From: Hydractinia symbiolongicarpus
Taxonomy: Eukaryota > Cnidaria > Hydrozoa > Anthoathecata > Hydractiniidae
Length of the DNA: 64,000 nt
Assembly (NCBI RefSeq): GCF_029227915.1
Contig: NC_079885.1
Span: 21,711,001-21,775,000, forward strand
Reading direction: 5' to 3'
Positions 26,541-41,300 of the stretch are shown piece after piece. The position numbers were made by a program, and so were the translations under genes. The first letter of the stretch is position 1. Each line of letters begins with the position of its first letter. The notes under the pieces were generated by a model. The model had not been told where the DNA came from. It searched no databases and saw only the letters and a program-made list of their open reading frames with translations.

Positions 26541-27595
26541 GAATCAGGACACCTAACATCGTGAGCACGTATCACGTGCGACACAAATGATCCACGATCT
26601 AATCATGACCATCGTAATAGAAAAAATGGTAACCAAAAACTGTGATAATCACAATGTAAAAAAAAAATAACTGTGCTATTGCGATCGTCACCATTAATCG
26701 TGATTGGCGTGATGGATCGTGAATACTATTAAAAATATTAAACAATAGATGTGTATAATCTTCTGCCTTGTTTGTTTTGCATCTTGTTATTTTATTAGAA
26801 ATTGGATAAAAGTTGACTCCAACTTAATTAGTTGCTCTACGGGCGTTGTGATAGTAGCTTACGCTTGGTCGGTTGGTTGGTTGGTGAAATAAAAATAATT
26901 TTATTGAGAATGTATGACGAAAACAACAACAACCACCAAAAAATATATTAAAAAAGTAACAATGGAGTTACGACAAGCATATTTTTATGTATTTTCGCAT
27001 AACGCATGCAAAATTGTAACTAGTACTCAAGGTGAAGAGATTAAAATACTTTTGCATGATCAAAAACTTATTTCCAAAAAAAATTTTATGTTGCTTTGAG
27101 AGTTGTATGAGTTATTCTTGTGCTGTGTCGACAGTTATACAGAATATTCTTGTGTTGTTTTGAAAGTTATACAGCAAGTTATTCTTCTCCCACCTGAGAA
27201 AAACAAAAGTTATTTTCATAAAAAAAGATAGGATAAAAAATGTTTGTTTGCTTTCATTTTTTTTTTCTTTAAACTTTTTTGCTTGATATTATTTATTTTT
27301 TTTCGTTAAAATTAGGTTTGGTCAGGCCCGTAGAACAAATAATCAAGTTGGAGTCGTCTAAACAAGAAGGAGCTTACGACGTGGAAAATATTTTTGATTT
27401 AAAAAAGAAACAAAAAAACAATTATTTATATTTAATGGTGTCTCATGACATTAATTAAGTAATTATTATAATGTTCAAATATGTATCATGACAGTCAAAA
27501 GTTGACCCCATGAGGGATCAAGACTTCCACAATGCTAAAAAATTTTACTTTCACGGCAGCATCGCAATTTATGGTGTTAGGTGTCCTGATTTAGA
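26541..27595. mobile_element. Non-autonomous element bounded by CAGGACACCTAACA inverted repeats
   Basis: CAGGACACCTAACA at 26541-26554 is inverted as TGTTAGGTGTCCTG near 27580-27595. Just inside the left end (about 26560-26740) is a hairpin-forming region with ATCGTGA/TCACGAT strings. No transposase frame is seen over the 1.05 kb. No clear target duplication was found, so the boundaries are tentative. Confidence 0.45.
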
Positions 27596-27942
27596 ATCAG
27601 TACTGTAAGTGTTTATTAACGGCAAAACATCAAACCTTGTAACCTAAAAGTCCTAAACATCACTTTGACTAACGGATGAGAAAAATTATTTTGCTCTGAA
27701 TTTACATCCTTGCCAAATAAGTCACCCTAAAGTTTGTGATGAATTAAAAAAAACATGCAGTTTTCCGTAGGAGTATAAAGATGTGCTTTTATTCAGAAGT
27801 ATTATACAGTTATGCTACAATTTTTTACCTAGGCCCTCATTTTCTCTGCATTACTTGACTATTTGACATTCCAAAGTGTTATATATTTGCAAATTTAACC
27901 GTACTCAATTTTCTCTCTCTGTGTTTTAGCAATATTACAGTG

Positions 27943-29967
27943 ATGGCAGATGATGATGGTATTGTGTTAAACTTGACACCATTTGTGGAAAAACCAAAGA
28001 AAAAATCAAATGAAGCAGGCATACATAGGGCCAAGGAAATTAACAAGAATCATTTTGTTCCAGGTAAAAAGTCATCTGCACCTGAATCCACTGGCAAGTC
28101 AAAAGGTAAAGATGGTAGGAAAGCAAAAGAAAGAAAGTACATTGATCCAAAAGATTTTACCCCAATTTCTACCTTGTTCAATAAAAACCCAGATATACCT
28201 ACACTTCCTGAATCAAGTGTGAAAAGTAACCTGCAAAAAGTTGTGTTTACTTCAGATAACGTGGATGATTTGTTAATTGGGCCTAGGTTGAAGGGTAACC
28301 TAAAAGAGCAATTTAAGTTTTCAACTTTGACCCATGTACAGAAATTAACCATACCAACATTGTTGCAAGGGCAGGACCTGATGATTAAATCTCCAACAGG
28401 TTCTGGTAAAACGATGTGCTATGCTATTCCTATTGTTGATAAGTTGAGTAAACTTGTTCCAGCAGTTAGTCGGTCAGATGGAGCATATGCTGTTGTTATT
28501 GTGCCGACACGAGAGCTTGCTTTTCAAGCATTCAACGTTATACAAGATTTATGCAAAAGCTGTATATCTATTGTCCCTGGACTGCTTATCGGTGGTGAGA
28601 AGTGTAAATCTGAAAAAGGCAGGCTACGTAAGGGTGTTAATATCATTGTGGCAACGCCTGGTCGTCTTGCGTACCACTTAAAAGAAACTGCATGTTTAGA
28701 TATATCGAGAGTCTGTGTTGTTGTTTTAGACGAAGCTGATAAATTATTGGATATGGGCTTTGCAAATACAATTAGGGAAATCATTACTATTTTTGACAAT
28801 GGAATTTCAGTTCCAAGACAGTCTGTTTTATTATCTGCAACTTTAAGCAGTGATATAAAGGACCTCGCATCAGTGAGTTTAAAAAATGCTGCTTTCATAG
28901 ATACCGAAGAAGAAAATTCAAAAAAGGATAACAAAATGGATTCATTAAAAAAGCAGGAATTGGTAATGCCAAACTCTTTACAACAATATTATGTAACTGT
29001 CCCAGCAAAGTTGCGTTTAGTCTCTCTTCTGAGTTTTATTGCCTACAAGGTGTTTTTGAAGAAGCAGAAAAGTAAAATGATTATGTTTGCACCAAATATT
29101 ATGACTGTCAAGTTTCTTTTAGCTGTAGTTAAGATGAGCCTTGCCAAGTATTTTAATATCGCAGGTGATATTGCTAAGAACATTCAAGTTCTTCATGGTG
29201 ACATGCCACAGCCAGATCGGTTAAAGGCTTTTGAAAAATTCAAATCTTTGGAACACGGGGTCCTTTTATCTACAGATGTTGCAGCTAGAGGATTGGATAT
29301 TAAAGGTGTTGACTGGATCTTTCAATATTCCTGTCCAACACAGACTGAAGATTATCTGCACAGAGTTGGGCGAACTGCTCGTATTGGTGAAGAAGGAAAA
29401 TCTTTGCTGTTTATCTTGCCTTCAGAAATTAATTATGTGACCATGCTTTCCAACTCTGGCGTAGTTTTGTCAGAAATTAAATTGTTTGACATATTGGGCT
29501 TTCTCATGGATAAGAAGCTTTTAAAGGGTTCTAAGAATGATCTAAAAATAGAGAAGGCTGCTACATCGTTGCAAAATTGCATTGAAGAGTATCTTGTAAC
29601 GACAGACGAGCTGCACCAAAAAGCAATACGAGCATACAAGTCATACATTCAGAGTTATACTACCTACCCAACAGCGCAGAAAGATATTTTCCATGTAAAA
29701 TTTCTTCACCTGGGACATGTGGCTAAAAGTTTTGGCTTGCGTGAAGCACCTACAAAATTTGTTGCTTCGTTTGGAAGAATGCCTGTAAAAAGGAGACACG
29801 AGAGTGCAGAACAGAAAGAAAATGCTAAGAAGTTAAATTTACAAAAGCAAGCTGCTTTGAAGGACGGTGTTTTTTCAGGCCCTAGACCAGGAAAACTTAA
29901 AGTTGGATTGAAATCTACTTCTAACAAGAAGAAATTTGCCCAAAAGAAAAAGAAAATTAGAATTTAG
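27943..29967 (+). CDS. DDX31: DEAD-box RNA helicase DDX31 (Dbp7 family)
   Basis: A 674-codon intronless frame for a nucleolar ATP-dependent RNA helicase that acts in large-subunit ribosome biogenesis. The start is ATG 27943; the frame can be extended only through a GTG one codon upstream. A basic, low-complexity N-terminus (about 1-95) precedes the helicase core: Q motif around STLTHVQ, SPTGSGKT (Walker A), PTRELA, TPGRLAYH, DEADKLLDMGF, SAT, STDVAARGLD and HRVGRTARIG, all intact. The C-terminal extension includes IQSYTTYP and FHVKFLHLGHVAKSFGLREAP, a signature of the Dbp7/DDX31 group, and ends in a Lys-rich tail typical of nucleolar proteins. Human DDX31 is longer (about 850), mainly in the N-terminus. 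An acceptor-like TTTTAG lies at 27929, 13 bp before the ATG. Confidence 0.95.
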   Translation: MADDDGIVLNLTPFVEKPKKKSNEAGIHRAKEINKNHFVPGKKSSAPESTGKSKGKDGRKAKERKYIDPKDFTPISTLFNKNPDIPTLPESSVKSNLQKVVFTSDNVDDLLIGPRLKGNLKEQFKFSTLTHVQKLTIPTLLQGQDLMIKSPTGSGKTMCYAIPIVDKLSKLVPAVSRSDGAYAVVIVPTRELAFQAFNVIQDLCKSCISIVPGLLIGGEKCKSEKGRLRKGVNIIVATPGRLAYHLKETACLDISRVCVVVLDEADKLLDMGFANTIREIITIFDNGISVPRQSVLLSATLSSDIKDLASVSLKNAAFIDTEEENSKKDNKMDSLKKQELVMPNSLQQYYVTVPAKLRLVSLLSFIAYKVFLKKQKSKMIMFAPNIMTVKFLLAVVKMSLAKYFNIAGDIAKNIQVLHGDMPQPDRLKAFEKFKSLEHGVLLSTDVAARGLDIKGVDWIFQYSCPTQTEDYLHRVGRTARIGEEGKSLLFILPSEINYVTMLSNSGVVLSEIKLFDILGFLMDKKLLKGSKNDLKIEKAATSLQNCIEEYLVTTDELHQKAIRAYKSYIQSYTTYPTAQKDIFHVKFLHLGHVAKSFGLREAPTKFVASFGRMPVKRRHESAEQKENAKKLNLQKQAALKDGVFSGPRPGKLKVGLKSTSNKKKFAQKKKKIRI

Positions 29968-29979
29968 CTGCTTTTATTT

Positions 29980-29985
29980 AATAAA
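29980..29985 (+). terminator. Poly(A) signal of DDX31
   Basis: AATAAA 13 bp after the DDX31 stop codon. Its closeness implies a very short 3' UTR if used; no alternative was examined experimentally. Confidence 0.55.
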
Positions 29986-31827
29986 CTGTCAATTCAAAAA
30001 GTTTAAAATGTGTTTACATATATTATATATTAACCTCAACATGTTTTGTCAAGATATTTCCATTTTATTTAACATTGATTTACAATGCATTTTATCCACA
30101 ACTATATAACCACTTGTCCACTTTGCAAGGATTTGTAGTACATTAGCAGGAAATTTCCCTAAATTAACAAACTGTTATGTAGATTTTTGAATGTCTTTGA
30201 AATTGATCTAAAACATCTTTTGACAGAGTGTAGATATTTTTTTGTTATCATACCAACCCACCTGATAATTACAATGTACACCAACATAGTTTAAAAGAAT
30301 GTTTGGATTTTTTAAAAAGGAACAAAATGTAAAAGGCTAGTTCCACTTTTAGGCACAACAATCTCCTGTAAAAAAAGATTGCTTGTTGATTATCAATTTG
30401 TTTCTCAAGGTCACAGTATGCGATGAAGTTTTAATTGTTCACATAAATATAGGATAAAGATTAACCAGGCTATTCCAATATTTTATGTATTTTACTCAAC
30501 ACCTGTAAAGCAAATCGAACAGAACTTTCTCAAAATAATTTCGTACTTTAGCTATTTTTCAGTTTTATATTCTACGTATTAAACCTTTTGTTATCTTATG
30601 TATTTAACTGGTGCCATACACAAACATAGCCATTTATTTTGTTTTGATAAGTTTTTTAACTCAATTCAACAAACTTTTGTGTGTTTCTTTTATAATACAA
30701 GTTGTGGGTGTGGTTGTTACGATAAGGAGTTTTTCTTATTTTAATTTCATTTGTTTTCTTCCACTTCATGCACTGTTCAGATTGGTTAAAAACATGCACA
30801 TACTTGCTGAAATTTAAATATGTTTGGTTTTGATTTTTTTCATTTTTCTTAACTTATGGTTTTATGTGATACATATCAAAAGCCACTAATCAAACAATGT
30901 ATCATCACCTTTATGGAAATGTTTTGCACCAATTGGATCAAAAGCCAATGTCAAATTGTAGTTTAAGAATCAGAACCGTTCATTTATTTAGGAAGGAATT
31001 GTACGAATTTAGATTAAGTAGGAAATGTTAGGTAAAAGAACTTTGTTAGTTTTTTATGGAAATTAAAGAAGAATTTTCCCGCAATCATTTTTAATAAAAA
31101 ATATATAGGTGTAGTATTTATTATTATATTTATATATTTTCTTTTTGTTTTACTTTATGCAACATCTTTGAAAAATAGTTGTGTGACTTCATTTTTAGAC
31201 TTGATAGTTTGTGTATAATCGATTTTTGGAAAGATATTCAAAGTTATACGTCAATTACTTCTTTGTTTCTAATATATGTATGATAAATATCACTGGCTTT
31301 CCTTTTGAAAAATATTTATTTCACTTAGATTCATCTGATTTTCTTTCCTGTAACCAAACTTGGAAAAAACTCTGGACCAACTATAGAAGAATCTCCTGTC
31401 CCTATAAATCTTTGACAAATATATAGTGAAAGAAAAAAAATTATTAATAGTTTTAATACCTATCATCACACACAACTTGATTTTTTGTCTTCTAAATATT
31501 CAAAGATATTCCTTTCTTGTTTCAAGGTTTGCGGATAGCCTGAAATACATATCAACTAAATATTTGTTCTCATACACTGATTATGGTAAATAAGCTCTGG
31601 AATATGTTGTTTTTCTTCTCTGATGTGCTTCATGTATATAACTAACTTGTTTTCTTTTTACTTTGTTTGTATAGCATATATGATATAAGAATAAATACCA
31701 TGTAGTATTTATGACTTATTCAGGCTAATGTTTGAGCAAAAAAATAATACAGTGAAGATTGTTATTGCTTTCCTCAGCAAAACATTTCGACAGTCAATAG
31801 ATTTTAATACATTTTTTGTTAATTTTT
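29986..31827. other. Intergenic, DDX31 to IBA57
   Basis: AT-rich sequence without a supported coding frame, RNA gene or clear repeat. Frames at 30611-30817 and 31211-31426 are short and without domain features. Confidence 0.5.
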
Positions 31828-31838
31828 AGCAGAAAAAA

Positions 31839-32825
31839 ATGCTACAATTTGTAAGATATTTCAAACCTAGTTGGCGTATGTTATTCTCACCACGTGTTCA
31901 TGTTAGTAATCCCAAGAATGCTTTCTCTACAGAATCTACATGTATGAGATTGGTGCCGCTTTCACACCGGTCAGTTGTTCAAGTTCAGGGAAGGGACAGT
32001 TTAAAATTATTACAAGGTTTGTTGACGAATGACATGACTTTGCTATCTAAAACCAACGTTATTTATTCTATGGTTTTAAATGTTCAAGGGCGAGTAGAAT
32101 GTGACGTTTTGATATACAATGGAGAGGAAAATGAGTACCTAGTGGAATGTGACACGGAAGCTGTGGAGAAAATTACACAACTGTTAAGAAGGTATAAGTT
32201 AAGATCAAAAGTCAAATTTGAACTGTTACAAGACGTGAAGACTTATTGTTTGTTTTCTGAACCTGAAAGAATAAATAAAATCAGCATTGGAAATCTGTAC
32301 AAGGACCCCCGTCTGCCCGATCTTGGACACAGGATATTAACAAGAACAAACACAGATGACTTACTGAAGAATTTAAAAACGCATGCAGATGTTAATGTGG
32401 AACCAATAGTTAGCTATGTTGAAACGAGGTATAAACTTGGAATATCTGAAGGTGTAGCTGAAGTTGACAATGCAATACCATTAGAGCATAACATTGTATT
32501 TTTAAATGGTGTGAGTTTTAACAAAGGTTGTTACATTGGTCAAGAATTGGTTGCTCGTGCACATCACACAGGGGTTATACGGAAACGAATAATGCCTTTG
32601 AGATTTCTCACTAACAGTGTCATGGCAACACCTGGTTGTCACATACTAAATCAGAAAGAAAAACGAATAGGGAAAGTAATAGGACGTAATGGTGAATATG
32701 GAATTGGTTTAATGAGACTAAAAGAAGCGTTTAATGAAAAAACAGAGTTTCATATACAAGCACATGATAAAATACGTGTTGATGTAAAAAAACCAAAATG
32801 GTGGCCAGATGATCTTAAGTATTAA
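31839..32825 (+). CDS. IBA57: IBA57, mitochondrial Fe-S cluster assembly factor
   Basis: A 328-codon intronless frame for the folate-binding (GcvT/YgfZ-like) protein that works with ISCA1/ISCA2 in making mitochondrial 4Fe-4S clusters. The basic, Ser-rich N-terminus (MLQFVRYFKPSWRMLF..) fits a mitochondrial targeting peptide. The body begins LVPLSHRSVVQVQGRDSLKLLQGLLTND, and the family signature KGCYIGQE falls at residues 229-236, including the conserved Cys231. VARAHHTGVIRKR follows, as expected. Human IBA57 is about 356 residues, so length is normal. An acceptor-like AATTTTTAG ends at 31829, 9 bp before the ATG. Confidence 0.95.
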   Translation: MLQFVRYFKPSWRMLFSPRVHVSNPKNAFSTESTCMRLVPLSHRSVVQVQGRDSLKLLQGLLTNDMTLLSKTNVIYSMVLNVQGRVECDVLIYNGEENEYLVECDTEAVEKITQLLRRYKLRSKVKFELLQDVKTYCLFSEPERINKISIGNLYKDPRLPDLGHRILTRTNTDDLLKNLKTHADVNVEPIVSYVETRYKLGISEGVAEVDNAIPLEHNIVFLNGVSFNKGCYIGQELVARAHHTGVIRKRIMPLRFLTNSVMATPGCHILNQKEKRIGKVIGRNGEYGIGLMRLKEAFNEKTEFHIQAHDKIRVDVKKPKWWPDDLKY

Positions 32826-33430
32826 TTCTTATTGTGTGTATACCTTTAAATTTTTTAGAAAGAACATCTTTGGTTATTTTCTAATTTTTCGTGATTCTTA
32901 AGTTGTCATGGAAACATGACACGAAATAGAAATATTTGGAAAATAGGTTTATCTCCTCTTCAGTGTACGTTGCTGGCATATTGCCAGAGAAGTCTGTGAA
33001 ACACAGTTAATTCACAACAAAAAAATTATCAACCTTAAGTTAGTTATAAATACAATTTTTTATTTATTTGGCCTCAACTTATGCTTAGCCCTATTTTTAT
33101 CTCGTACATGTAAATAAACAAAATAAACAAAAATAAAGAAAAGAATAATAAAAAAAATTAGAACTTGTTGTTGTGTTTTAGTATTCTTGTATTTGATGAT
33201 TGCATATTTGTGCGTTTTTTTGCCATTTTCAATAGCCTTTTTTCTAGCCTATTTTTTTGTAAATGGTACGTAATGAATTCCTCCTCCATAATCAATGTCA
33301 CTATATACAATTATTTTCTTTTCTAATATTTATATTTTAGTCGTTTAGTAGTCTCTGAAGTTTTGTAGAAAACCTTTTGAGGGGTGCCTTTTTATGAAAA
33401 TAAGTTTGTATTTGATATATTAGAATTATT
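32826..33430. other. IBA57 3' flank
   Basis: AT-rich, with several AATAAA-type strings around 33113-33150 that could end the IBA57 transcript. No other feature is seen. Confidence 0.4.
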
Positions 33431-33435
33431 TATTT

Positions 33436-33468
33436 GTCACGTGACTGGTATTGTATTTGTCACGTGAC
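33436..33468 (+). promoter_or_regulatory. Tandem GTCACGTGAC sites upstream of MRRF
   Basis: The 10-bp palindrome GTCACGTGAC occurs at 33436-33445 and again at 33459-33468 inside a 23-bp direct repeat, 66-98 bp before the MRRF ATG. This is an E-box (CACGTG) with the flanks preferred by USF and MITF/TFE bHLH-zip factors. A promoter role is inferred from position and symmetry only. Confidence 0.55.
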
Positions 33469-33533
33469 TGGTATTGAACTTTACTTTACACTGTTTTGTA
33501 TTAGCATATTTTTTTAAAATTTTCAGTAGAAAC

Positions 33534-37636
<4,103 letters not shown>

Positions 37637-38377
37637 AGAAAGCTTTTGTCATGGTAAGCTATAAGGTAAAAACAAGACATGCGTGAAATATTCCAGGCTG
37701 TAAATCCGATTATTCCGATTACTATATGGGGATTTGGTGGGACGCGTTGCCTGAGCGATTCGTAGTTTTGGTTCTGTTCTATGTTGGATGGAATCCAATC
37801 ATGCTGACGGTTTTTAACACAAGTTTCTGTATTTTTTTATGAATAGGTTTTCAATTTTTTAAGGAATAATTTGAAATAGTTGTTGTTGTCAAATTGAAGT
37901 AGAGCTATTATCCGAAGTTAGCGTGATTCGCAACCTCGATTCCAGGGCTTTTTTCTCTTTTTGATATCGAGACGGCCAGAAAGAAAAGGATTTCGTCTTG
38001 TCGTACCGTAAAGAGACAAGGAGCCTGCGGTCGAGGTTGCTTGACTCGATCTGCGGGTCACAGACGAACCCGCTATAGTACTACGCTACGAGCGGCTACA
38101 AATCGTATAAAGAATGGAAAAGTACGGATGTGTCATGATAAACCTTCATCTACAGACTGTCGTTGTCTTGTCGAATCCTATCTTAATAGCATTATTTATT
38201 TGCTGACAAAATTTTGGCGATCGTTGTTTTTGTTTTCAAGAAATATGTGATTTTCGGCTTTTTAGTTCATTGCCGAAATTATAAGAAAATTTACAAGTCG
38301 TCAGTTGTATATGTAAACTAAGCTCTGAATACTTATTAAAAATTACGACACCTGGTCCGTTTTTTTTGCTTTTGCTG
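37637..38377. other. Gap between convergent MRRF and DSL-A
   Basis: Mainly a hairpin-type repeat at 37929-38041: GCAACCTCGATTCCAGGGCT on the left and the inverse GGTCGAGGTTGCT on the right, same family as 22861 and 49224. It lies in the 3' flanks of both genes. No coding frame is supported. Confidence 0.55.
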
Positions 38378-41300
38378 TTATGGTTGCATGACGAATAATT
38401 TATTGTGAAATCCAAGAAATTCATCCTCTTCTATATTTTTATCACTGCACTTCTGTCCTGGGATGTATCCGTTTCCTCGAGATAGACGATTTTGAGCGTG
38501 TTTCTCTCTCGGTATTTCATCGATAAGTTTATTTCTAGGCACCTCTCTTCCTAACGTCACAGAGCGTTCTTTGAGTTGGATTTCTTCGTTTTTCTCGTGT
38601 TCTCGATTCAGTGTAGTAGCTTTTCGAGAGTTGCTTCGCGCTCTAAATTCATCCAACATTGAATCGAATGGTGATTTAAGTGGTGGCTGTTTTACTGGCA
38701 GAGTACTTAAACGGTTGGGTTTCGGATTATTGCTTAATAAAGGTGGTAATACGGGCGGTGGGGGAGGAGGTGGGGGCGGTGGTGATGGTAGTACAGAAGT
38801 TGGCTCATGTCTTCTGGAGTTTTCTGTAGTTGGCTTGTCCCTACTAGCAACTGCGTTCTCTATGATAGCTTGGTTATAAGGAAGCTCAGTTCTTTTATTT
38901 TTCATTTTATTTTTATTTTGTTTTTGAAGTTTCTCAACGCCACTCGGTGATTTGCTTGGACCGATAGACGGTCTTTTGCCGTAATCATTCGACGCTTGTT
39001 GCGTCTTTTCGACGTTTAAGTCGCTTTGTGTGTCTCGTTTAAACATTTGATTAACAAAGCCAAAAAACTCTCCTCCTGGTGTGTCTAATATTTCTTGATT
39101 TCTGTCGTGGATGTCTTGTGCTTTCCCATCCAAAGACAAATCTGTTGAAGAGCGTTCTTTGCGCATGTTAGTTAGTGACCAACTGCGTAAAATTAATTCG
39201 TCTATTTGTGCTTCGTGTTGCTTCAATCGCTTGCGAATTCTAGGATAAGGAAAATGTATATAAGAAGTTATTAAAAATAAGTTTTTCTGTTATTAGTGGA
39301 ACAACGGTGGAAATTAAACTCCGCACAAATTATGTTATTAGGACGAGGGCCCGAATTTTGATATTTTTTATTTCTCATTTAAAACATTTTGAACTTATGT
39401 CATGTAAATTCTCGTTGGTTATTATTTTGTTATTTTGGTCTGAAATGGCAAGCATGTCCCGTTTTTCCAAGTACTAAACCAACCCGGGCTGTGGCTTGGT
39501 TTGTACAATACAGGCATTCTAAAAATGGCGGCTAGTGCTTTTAAACTTGTTAACCTGGTCTAAGCATTTGCTAAAGTAAAGTGTCTGTCGCCATTTACTG
39601 GCTAAAGCATTGGTTATATATGTTGTTAGGCGATTTTAGCAGCCATTTTTTAAAAAATTGTGTCTAGTCTAGCTTATAAAGTTGTAAAGTTTTTAGTCAA
39701 ACAGTGAAGCTATAGGTAGAAATTACCATTAATATGTAGTGGAACTGAGCTTTTTGTAAAGTTCGGTTTAAATCATTTTACCACGTGGTTCTTGTCCTAT
39801 CTCAGGGAAGCTCTGTTGAGAACACGTGAAAGCTTTGCTTGCGGAATTCGTTAAATATAGTGTCTCAATGAATTGGCTACTTACTGACGCCTTTGGCATG
39901 TCAAACAAATGGCTAGCAAAACAACCAACATGATCGCAACGATAGTAAGAACTAACAGCACATAGTTGACGTTGATCTTAATGTCGTGACTTTGTCGGAC
40001 GACTGGTGGAATATATGTCGAATAGACTGACGAGGTTAGTATGACTAAGCGGCTTTTCGATTTTGATTTTATCAACGAAAATTTCTCGTGTTTTGTGGAA
40101 GCTGATGTGACGACATGTTGACTTGCGCGACTGTCTTTTTGAAGTGAAGCTGTATTCAAAAATGGTGTTTTACTTGTCATTACATCACGGGAAGGAACAG
40201 ATGACGACCGAAATGAAGGAGTTACGTACAGAACGGTTTTCGAATATTTACTCGTTCGTTTAACATTGCTAGAAGAAGTTATATGCGTTGTGTCCATGTG
40301 CTTTGTTTTGATTGGTGATGTGGCTGGTGTTGCCGTACATCTTGTCGATGGCGTTTCAGATAACGTTAAAGTCTTAACTAACCGTACGACAGTTGTCGAT
40401 TGTATTGTTAAGACCTTACTTGAAGGTGTTCTTGAGTGTAAGCGATTCCAAGAGAGAGTGGCACTTCTAGTCATTTTCTTGCTAACTGACATACGTGTAG
40501 AAGTCAACGGCGAACTAAAAGTTGTCTTCGTTTCGAAAACGTTAGTTTTAGCAGAGTTTCCGTAAGTCGGCGTTAGCGTATGATGCGACATCTTAGTGTT
40601 AAATGTAAGTGTTTCTGATTGGATCGACGTTGTTTCCAAAACTTTTGATTGGCTGGTCAATTGTGATGTTTTATATGATTGGACGGAGGTTTTTATCGAA
40701 CGTATTGTGATTGGTGCGCTGGAAATGCTGCTTGACACATTTGCTAGAAAAAGAAAGTAGGCTCAATACACAGTTCTGCGAAAAGATTTGGATTCTGAAC
40801 ATTTTTAGTTTATGAACTTTAATTTAGTATAAATTTATTTTAACACAACCATGGAATTTAAAAATGTGTCCCACTAAACAGAAGAAAGGAATATAAATTA
40901 ACAAATATATATATATATTTGTATATGTATATAAAGCGCTTATTCGAAAGGAACTCCAAACTCTATCTAAGTCTTTTCTTTATGAAAAGGCAGCCTTTTT
41001 GTAGATAATATCGTTCAAAAGAGAACACTTACATTTTGTACAGTTCGAGGTAATATCCTTCCATCCTGGTAAGCAGGTCATATTACCATGGATACTACAG
41101 GTGTAATGCCCAAAGTCGTCGTCTCGACCAATGCATATTGGTGTTAAGCAATCTGGTAGATTATAGTTGCCATAACAACTGGCCCTTAAATTAAAAGTAG
41201 TAACATGATTTTATATTTCCTATGTCGTTCAGTCACATATGGTCGTTTTTATCATGGAAGCAGAATGTTGTAGCCGAACAAGACTGCATTTTTTTTGCTG

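Larger units (their letters stand above)
21989..27900. other. Repeat-rich intergenic region
   Basis: No supported gene in 5.9 kb. It holds a CTAT microsatellite at about 22612-22637, a CTCGTTCCCAGGGC hairpin element at 22861-22937, an unrelated hairpin at 24406-24448, and an inverted-repeat-bounded segment at 26541-27595. Short frames at 24642-24872 (with a membrane-like stretch) and 25656-26137 match nothing recognised. Purine/pyrimidine and AT content resemble the introns nearby. Confidence 0.45.

Noticed and set aside
38571-38879. Gly-rich plus-strand frame
   Set aside because: Shadow of the proline run in the DSL-A cytoplasmic exon, which is on the minus strand with consistent splice phases.
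40266-40565. 99-codon plus-strand frame
   Set aside because: Antisense of the Ser/Thr-rich DSL-A stalk exon; no own features.
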